Source: Quercus robur
Taxonomy: Eukaryota > Streptophyta > Magnoliopsida > Fagales > Fagaceae
DNA: 64,000 nucleotides
Reading direction: 5' to 3'
NCBI RefSeq assembly: GCF_932294415.1
Contig: NC_065536.1
Span: forward strand, 56,483,854-56,547,853
Shown here: in pieces, positions 57,986 through 64,000 of the stretch
Layout of the letters: each line of letters starts with the position of its first letter
How positions within the stretch are numbered: the first letter of the stretch is position 1
The notes under the pieces: model-generated
Seen by the model: only the letters and a program-made list of their open reading frames with translations
Told to the model about the DNA's origin: nothing
Databases searched by the model: none
Program-made: the position numbers and the translations under genes

Positions 57986-58875
57986 GAATTTCAAAATTAT
58001 ATAACTTCAAAATTAACCAAAGTGAACCAAAGTTATTAATTCCGTTTAGGAACTCATTTTGGTTTATTCAATGGAACAAAATATTTTATATCAACCTATT
58101 TTGGTATATCATTTCAAAATGTTTCAGATTCATATATATATAATTGAAAAAATTATTAAAAAAGTTAGTCACTTTTTTATTTTCTAATAAAATTTTTCGA
58201 ACAACAACTGTGGGTTGTTCTAAAAATTTTGTGTATTAGGGTTGTCTATGGGTTGGGTGGATCGAGTTTGAGATCCACTCGCCATTTGACTCGCTTAGAT
58301 CGGGTGGAAGAAGTGACGACCCGCAACCGACCAACAACCACCGTGGGTTGAGTCGAATTGGGCTTTGGCAAATGATCAGTCGATTTGATTGAATCAATAG
58401 AGCGGTGGTGGTGGTAGATCTTCACTGGATCTGAGCAGAGGAGAGAAAGATTCGGCCGAATTTTGAGTGGATCTAAGCTAAACCTTGCCGGATCTAAGCC
58501 AAATGTCGCCGGATTCACACCCGACATTGCTGAATCTGAGCAAATCTACGCCAAACATCGTAAGATTTGAGCAAATCTAATCAAACATCGCCAGATTTGA
58601 GCGGATCTAAGTGAAGAAATACCAAACATGGTCGGATTTGAGTGGTGAAGGGTCTTAAAATCGCTAGATCTGAGTAGAATCTGATAGATTCAAGGGTTTG
58701 TTTTCCAATCGTGTCGGGTTGCTCGGGTTTTGGTGGAAGACATCGGCCACTCAACCCATCAAAGTCGGTTTCTAAGAGACTAGACCCATAGCCGACCGAC
58801 AAAGGGATTGAATCAAGCCACCGGCAGTTGGTTCCATTAGTTTCGTCGGGTGGCCGGTTTGTTTGAACAGATTAT
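57986..58875. repeat. Dispersed repeat, copy 1
   Basis: An AT-rich part (aatttcaaaattatataact) is followed by a GC-richer part opening gggttgtctatgggttgg with many repeats of agatctgagc/ggatctaagc. It matches 59339-60262 throughout. The GC-richer part starts tagggttgtc and ends near gaacagatta, weakly inverted ends that might be hAT-like. Short minus-strand frames inside are not supported as genes. Confidence 0.75.
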
Positions 58876-59338
58876 ATATATATACACACACCATAATAAT
58901 AATACTTTTTTTTAAAGAATAAATAAACATTAACATGTACCATTGGTCCATTATACCTAGATAATGGGCAAAAAAAAAAAATTTAAGAAGAAATAAAGTT
59001 AATAAGTCTGATATTCACTTGTACTTTTTTTTTTTTTTTTTTACTTTACTTTTTGTCATTTCCGAAAGCTAATCACATGAGCTCACACCTAGGGAAGCAA
59101 AATGAAAATTTTGAAACTTTGAAATAAATAAAAAAGAGGACAGAAAAGCTAATAAAACTAAACTCTAGTGGACAAAAGAAAAGACTAAAAAATCACCAGT
59201 CACCCAGGGGAGGCAATACTTGTTCTTCAGGCGCAATCTCCTAACTTAACAAAAGAAAAATATTTTTATATATAAAATATTTTTTTATTAGTTTAATTTA
59301 CATTTAAAATTTTCGTGTTTACATTTCAGTTAAATGTT
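58876..59338. other. Spacer between repeat copies, nothing recognised
   Basis: AT-rich, with a T20 run near 59027 and no frame or terminus. Confidence 0.5.
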
Positions 59339-59482
59339 AATTTCAAAATTATATAACTTCAAAATTAATTGAAGTCAACCAATGTTATTAATTCCGTTTA
59401 GGAACTTGTTTTGGTTCATTTAGTAGAACATAATATTTTATAATAGCCTATTTTGGTATATTGTTTCAAAATGTTTTAGATT

Positions 59483-59523
<41 letters not shown>

Positions 59524-60262
59524 GAAAAAATTGTTAAAAAAGTTAGTCACTTTTTTATTTTATAATAAAATATTTTTAAAAATAGTTTATTAATGCATGT
59601 CCTAAGGGCATACATTAGTGTGTGTGTGTGTGAATTAGGGCTGTCTATGGGTCAGTCGGATTAGGTTTGAGATCAACCTACTACTCGACCTGCTCAAATC
59701 GGGTGGAAGAAGTGACGACCCGCAACTAACCGACAACCACCATGGGTTAAGTTGGATTAGGCTTTGGCAGATGACCGGTCGATTCGGTTGAACCGATGGA
59801 GCGGTGGTGGTGGTAGATCTTCGCCGGATCTGAGCAAAGGAGAGAAAAATTCGGTCAAATTTTGAGTAGATCTAAGCTAAACCTTGCCAGATCGAAGCCA
59901 AATGCCGCTGGATCCACACCAAACATTGTCGGATCTAAGCAAATCTATGCAAAATATCGCTAGATTTGAGAAAATCTAATCAAACATCGTCGGATCTCAG
60001 CGGATCTAAGCAAAGAAAGGATAAACATGGCCGAATTTGAGAGGTGAAAGGTCTAAAAGTCGCTAGATCTGGGTAGAATCCGGTAGATTCAAGGGTTCAT
60101 TTTTCGATTGGGTCGGGTAGCTTGGGTTTCGGTGGACACCTACCACTTGACCTGTTGGAGTCAGTTTCTAAAAGACTGGACCGGTAGCCAACTAACGAAA
60201 GGATTAGATCAAGCCACTGGCGGTCGATTTTGTTGGGTGGTTGGTTTACTTGGATGGCCTTA
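59339..60262. repeat. Dispersed repeat, copy 2
   Basis: Same order and orientation as 57986-58875, with many substitutions and a longer TA microsatellite (about 59488-59517). Divergence is visibly higher than between the two exon 1 copies, suggesting an older or independent event. Confidence 0.75.
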
Positions 60263-60526
60263 ATATATATATATATATATAAAGGGGAAAAGGGACGCAC
60301 AGTTGATGGGAAGAGACAGAAGCACAACAATATTGTAAAGAAAGTAATGTACGTAACTTGAAAATAACTTGAAAGTAAGAACAATTATAAGGCGGTAAAA
60401 CCAGCCAAGTATATATGAAAATAATTCAAAGTAAATGAAAGCAATATAGAATCGTCCGTTATGGCGGTAATCTGTCCAAGGTGGTGGTAGCAACAAATAG
60501 AACAATGATCATAAAACTGAAAATAC

Positions 60527-60535
60527 TTATTATTG
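60527..60535 (-). terminator. Possible poly(A) signal of the pararetrovirus
   Basis: An AATAATAAG stretch lies on the minus strand about 250 bp after the TATA box. Caulimovirids place their poly(A) signal downstream of the promoter to give terminally redundant RNA. The variant signal makes this tentative. Confidence 0.3.
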
Positions 60536-60777
60536 AAAGTAGGATAAACACTTGCAGTAGTAGTGAATACAAGATCTCAACAGTACAAGTTAACAGTTAC
60601 AAAGCTTGAACTAGTTCTAATTACAAGGTTTGTAGGATTACAAGGTTTGTAGTGAACAAGATAGTAGAAGTAAAAGTATGGTGAATTCTCTCTCTAAGAA
60701 GGCTTCCTAAGGGAAGGAGTTCTAAGGGAAGAGAAATCTGAACTAAAACCTTAGTAAAACTTCAAGGGACAACCCCC

Positions 60778-60785
60778 TTTAAATA
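60778..60785 (-). promoter_or_regulatory. Candidate TATA box of the pararetroviral transcript
   Basis: TATTTAAA on the minus strand, about 320 bp after the ORF2 stop, followed by a leader without long frames. The position fits the pregenomic RNA promoter of caulimovirids. Confidence 0.45.
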
Positions 60786-61102
60786 GGCAAAATGTCTGAG
60801 TGAATAGTTCAACAAATAGTAAAAGTAAATAGTGAATTAGTGCAGTGAACAGAAAAAGCTTGCCAAAGTGATTTTGGTGTGACCAAAAGCCTTTGAATCA
60901 GGGAGAATCTTCTTTTCAGCAAGAAACATGGGGAATCTTTCTTCCAGAACATCATCATCAAAGGTGGAAATAAACAGTAGAATTTGACCAGAAAGTAAAC
61001 ATTGCAACATTTTTGGCCGTTATGCAGGCCAGACAAATAGGGGAATCAAACTTCCAATCAATCTTTTGCTAAGTCATCAGCATCTTCATCATCATGACCA
61101 AA

Positions 61103-62311
61103 TCACTCCTGATTGTAAGGGTAGTAAGGGTCTTTTGAAACAGAGGCTTGAGAGCATCGTTCATCTTTTGAATTAGCAGCTTCATCTTCCTTAACCATTT
61201 TAATGAGCAGGGCATATAAAGCATCAGGGTCCTTGCGGATTGCATCCAAAGGAGAACTCTTCTTCTTGGTCTTAACAGGTGGTTTAACATTTTTAGCAGA
61301 TGAGGAAGTAGGTGCATCAGCCACAGCTTTTTGCATAGGGGTAGTGATTCTTAATGGGGAAGCAATTGGGGAAGGGAAATCTCTGGCAACATTGTTAATA
61401 ATGGATTGGGTGTGAGCAAACTTATCCCAACATTTAACATAGCAACAGCGAGTGAGAACATCACCTTCTTTAACATACTGCCATTTTAGAATCCAAGGAA
61501 CCTTATATTTCTTAGCAAAATGAAGCAGGGGAGTGAACTTAGCTCCATGATCATCAGTGTGGAACCTTAATGCAAAATTTTGGAAAGAATCCTTCAATGG
61601 CACAGGGAATATTTCAACAATTGAACCAAATTGGGACCACCAGCGGATGAACTAGAGAGGGAATTCAGAGTCAAAATCTTTATCAAAATTAACAAACCAT
61701 GAATGAGACATGTTTTCATTTTGGTGGAGAATGAATCTGAACCAGGCAATAACATAATCATGATATGAATAGGGAATAGGAAATTTTGGTAATCTTCTTG
61801 TGGCGGCAGGGTTGGAGCCCCACATTTCTTCGGAAATAATGTGGTTTAAGTAAACACTGTGATAAATAATATTATCACTATTAGCCTTGTCAGTTATGGC
61901 TTTGATAGTAATTGAATTCTCATGACGTAGAATTTCAGAATAGTATTGCACAGTCTTTTGGCAATGCTCAAGAATCCAGTGAAATTGTGGAGGAAAATAA
62001 CTAGTAGCAAGCCTAAAAGGGTTAGTAATGGAGGCCCTATTTGGCTCTACGGAGAACAGGTTTTGGATATATTGTTTTCTAACATACTGGGAAGCATTGG
62101 AAGAATTAGGGTAAATAGTTTTAACAGGTTGGTGAACAGTGGCTAAAGCATAAGGATCATATGGTGAGGCTAAAATAGAGGAATAATTAGGCTTAGGAAT
62201 AGTACCTAGGGGATTAAAATGGTTAACAATGTCCAAAGAGGAAACAGGTTCATTTTTAACAATTAGATCAGCAGTGGCAGGTGTCTTGTCTTTCGACCGT
62301 CTACTTGCCAT
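61103..62311 (-). pseudogene. Pararetroviral ORF2 remnant, one internal stop
   Basis: The start at 62311 lies inside the end of the polyprotein frame (11-bp overlap, atggcaagtag). The frame would run about 402 codons to 61103 but is interrupted by an in-frame stop at 61652-61654. The N-terminal part is followed by aromatic-rich sequence (FRLATSYFPPQFHWILEHC) and a Lys/Ser-rich C-terminus. The function of this ORF in florendoviruses is not known to me. No frame displacement is seen apart from the stop. Confidence 0.75.
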
Positions 62312-63518
62312 TAGGACACTGCAGAAATTCACTAGTAAGGAAATCAGGGATAGCATTTTGAGATCCTTTAATATATTCAATATCAAAATCAAAAACACTC
62401 AAAATAGCTTGCCATCTAGAAAAATATGTTTTGAAGCAATATTTTCAACATTTTTTTTCAATAACATATTTAGCACTTTTGCAATCAATGCGTAACAAAA
62501 ACTTTTGATTTAATAAATCACTTTGAAATTTTGAAATACATAGTACTATGGATAGAATCTCTTTTTTAATAGTACTATAATTTAACTGTGCATTGTTCCA
62601 AATAACAGAATAGAAACGAACAATTTGTTCCGATGACCCAGGAGAAACTCTTTGTTTCAGAATGCCACCATAACCAATGTCAGAGGCATCGGTTTCAACA
62701 ATTTTGAAAGCACCAATAGTGGGAATACCAAGACAAGGCAATGTCTTAACATGAGATTTGATTTGTTTAACAAGAGAAGTATGAACATCAAACCAAGGAG
62801 AGGGATTACTTCTTAACCGGTCAAACAAGGGTTTACATTGTTTCCTCATGTCTTTGTAAAAATCAGCAACATAGTTTAATGACCCCAGAAATCTTTGGAG
62901 CTGTGTTTTATCAATGATAACATTAGGAAACTTATCAGCAAATTGGATGGCTCTATCTATAGGACAAATCTGTCCTTCAGAGATGTCATAGCCAAGGAAA
63001 CAAAATTTGGTCTGAAACAATTTGATTTTCTTAGCAAAGACAACAAGACCATGTCTTTTAATAGTATCCAGAAACGAATACAAATGTTTCCAGTGTTCAT
63101 CAATAGAGCTAGAGTAAATAAGAACATCATCAATATAAACAATGGTGAAATGACTGAAGGAATTAAAAATATCATTCATGATGTTTTGGAACTCATTCGG
63201 GGCATTCTTAAGACCAAATGGCATAACATTCCACTCATAGTGTCCAAAAGGAGTGGTAAAAGCAATTTTGTACCTATCATTCTCACTAATCTGGATTTGC
63301 CAGAACCCAGATTTCATGTCAAACTTGGAGAACACTATTGCTTCACTTAGCCTATGGACCAGGTCATTCTTATTGGGAATAGGATACCGAATCCACTCTA
63401 AAACCTTATTCAAGGGTTTGTAGTTAATGACTAATCTTGGGGTTCCTCTTTCAATCTCAGCATTTTTTTGGACATAAAAAGCTGAACAAGACCAGGGGGA
63501 CTTGCTATTCCTAATCAA
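62301..63518 (-). pseudogene. Pararetroviral reverse transcriptase and RNase H, broken
   Basis: The open part (63518-62445) has the reverse transcriptase catalytic YIDDVL, the FxKFDMKSGFWQI-type palm motif and an RNase H start with ETDASDIGYGG. These are the hallmarks of the Caulimoviridae/Metaviridae polymerase, which copies RNA into DNA and removes the RNA strand. The frame is displaced at the T8 run (plus strand 62451-62458) and again near 62420-62424. It then follows RNase H-type sequence to a stop at 62301-62303. It is separated from the protease part by an in-frame stop. Confidence 0.88.
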
Positions 63519-63524
63519 TTTTTT

Positions 63525-64000
63525 CTACAACAAATCATGGATTTCTTTTTTGCAAAATTCAACAGTTTCAACATTCATTTGAATAGGACGAGCTTTAGTG
63601 GGAATATTTTTCTCATCAAAATCTTTAACATATGGCAAGTCAACAATATGTTTCTTCTTGTGCCAGAAAGCATTAGGAACATCAGAGCAAACATCATCGA
63701 TCAACATTTTCTTAAAACTATCAATTTTGAATTGCAACAATTTATCAGAAATTTGGTCAGCAATTTTCTTGTATCTAACCTCTTGCTGAAGGAATTTAAG
63801 ATGTTTAATTTTAGCATGAATCATGTTTGAAGCAGCATTAGTGTCAATTTCAAATTTTGAAGCAAATTTGAATTTTACTTTCTGCCCAAAAGGGTCAGTA
63901 GTAATTCCATCATGTTCAACAAGAAAAGGATACAAAGCATTTATAAAAGGCAAACCAAGAATCACTTTATCAGTCATGTTTTTAACAAGAACATAAGGAA
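63525..64000 (-). pseudogene. Pararetroviral aspartic protease region, partial
   Basis: The frame enters from beyond the window and reads VILGLPFINALYP, the distal part of a retropepsin-type domain (ILG motif). A linker leads towards the reverse transcriptase. An in-frame stop at 63525-63527 ends it where the polyprotein should continue; the downstream RT lies in the same frame. The catalytic Asp is outside the window. Confidence 0.75.

Larger units (their letters stand above)
60480..64000 (-). mobile_element. Endogenous pararetrovirus remnant (Caulimoviridae, florendovirus-like)
   Basis: On the minus strand the order is protease, reverse transcriptase, RNase H, then a second short-overlap frame, then a promoter-like region. 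That is a caulimovirid polyprotein followed by a separate ORF2, a layout described for endogenous florendoviruses. At least two in-frame stops and two frame displacements show it is inactive. It continues beyond the right edge, where the movement and coat regions would be expected. The left limit, somewhere between 60262 and 60530, is not sharply defined. Confidence 0.85.

Noticed and set aside
58246-58802. Pro-rich minus-strand frames of 73-93 residues
   Set aside because: They follow the reiterated agatctgagc sequence of a dispersed repeat, and the second copy (59700-60240) breaks the frames at different places.
60262-60778. Search for an initiator-tRNA-Met primer site in the presumed viral leader
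   Set aside because: No match to the usual tggtatcagagc motif was found on the minus strand, so no primer site is annotated.
1-64000. tRNA, rRNA, snoRNA, CRISPR or operon-like structures
   Set aside because: Nothing with convincing tRNA box or cloverleaf pattern, rRNA similarity or array structure was seen by eye.

Overview
The window is nuclear DNA of a flowering plant, most likely a woody eudicot. It is AT-rich, has intron-split genes with GT-AG junctions, and is densely packed with plant transposable elements (Helitrons, a CACTA end, hAT-type and other MITEs, LINEs, solo LTRs). A decayed pararetrovirus related to the Caulimoviridae lies at the right edge. A Fagales species is possible but cannot be shown from the sequence alone. 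There are no prokaryotic features.

Four intact-looking host genes were assembled exon by exon. (1) A pantothenate kinase (PANK1/CoaA type, 10 exons, + strand, 21828-27807). (2) A DUF220 family protein (5 coding exons, - strand, 29156-31474) lying tail-to-tail with the kinase. (3) A nucleoredoxin without the C-terminal DC1 zinc finger (4 exons, - strand, 41821-44838). (4) A full-length nucleoredoxin 1 with DC1 (4 exons, - strand, 54416-57635). The two nucleoredoxins are tandem paralogues with the same exon plan. The kinase starts CoA synthesis; the nucleoredoxins are thiol reductases. As I recall, PANK1 and NRX1 are also close neighbours in Arabidopsis (At1g60440, At1g60420), so the block looks like old microsynteny.

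Layout. 1-930: tandem 396-bp repeats carrying a MITE. About 705-9032 (segment A) and about 10318-22017 (segment B): two copies of a tandem segmental duplication that ends 0.1 kb inside intron 1 of the kinase, so a second promoter plus exon 1 sits 13 kb upstream of the gene. Each segment later took its own insertions, and the other copy serves as the empty site. Segment A has a solo LTR and a non-autonomous LTR retrotransposon; segment B has a CACTA end, two Helitrons and two elements with 8-bp target duplications. 33.1-35.7 kb: a LINE inside a MITE, itself split by an LTR-like insertion. 36.5-39 kb: a large LTR-like element with a minisatellite. 39.36-41.43 kb: a second LINE. 45-54 kb: hAT elements and a 2.5-kb solo LTR between the nucleoredoxins. 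58-60.3 kb: a duplicated dispersed repeat. 60.5-64 kb: pararetrovirus remnant on the - strand, running off the window.

No clearly new biochemical system is visible. The points most worth a second look are the duplicated promoter/first exon of the kinase, the DC1-less nucleoredoxin that keeps the extreme C-terminal motif, different stress-type promoter motifs on the two nucleoredoxins, and the Helitrons with multiplied termini.
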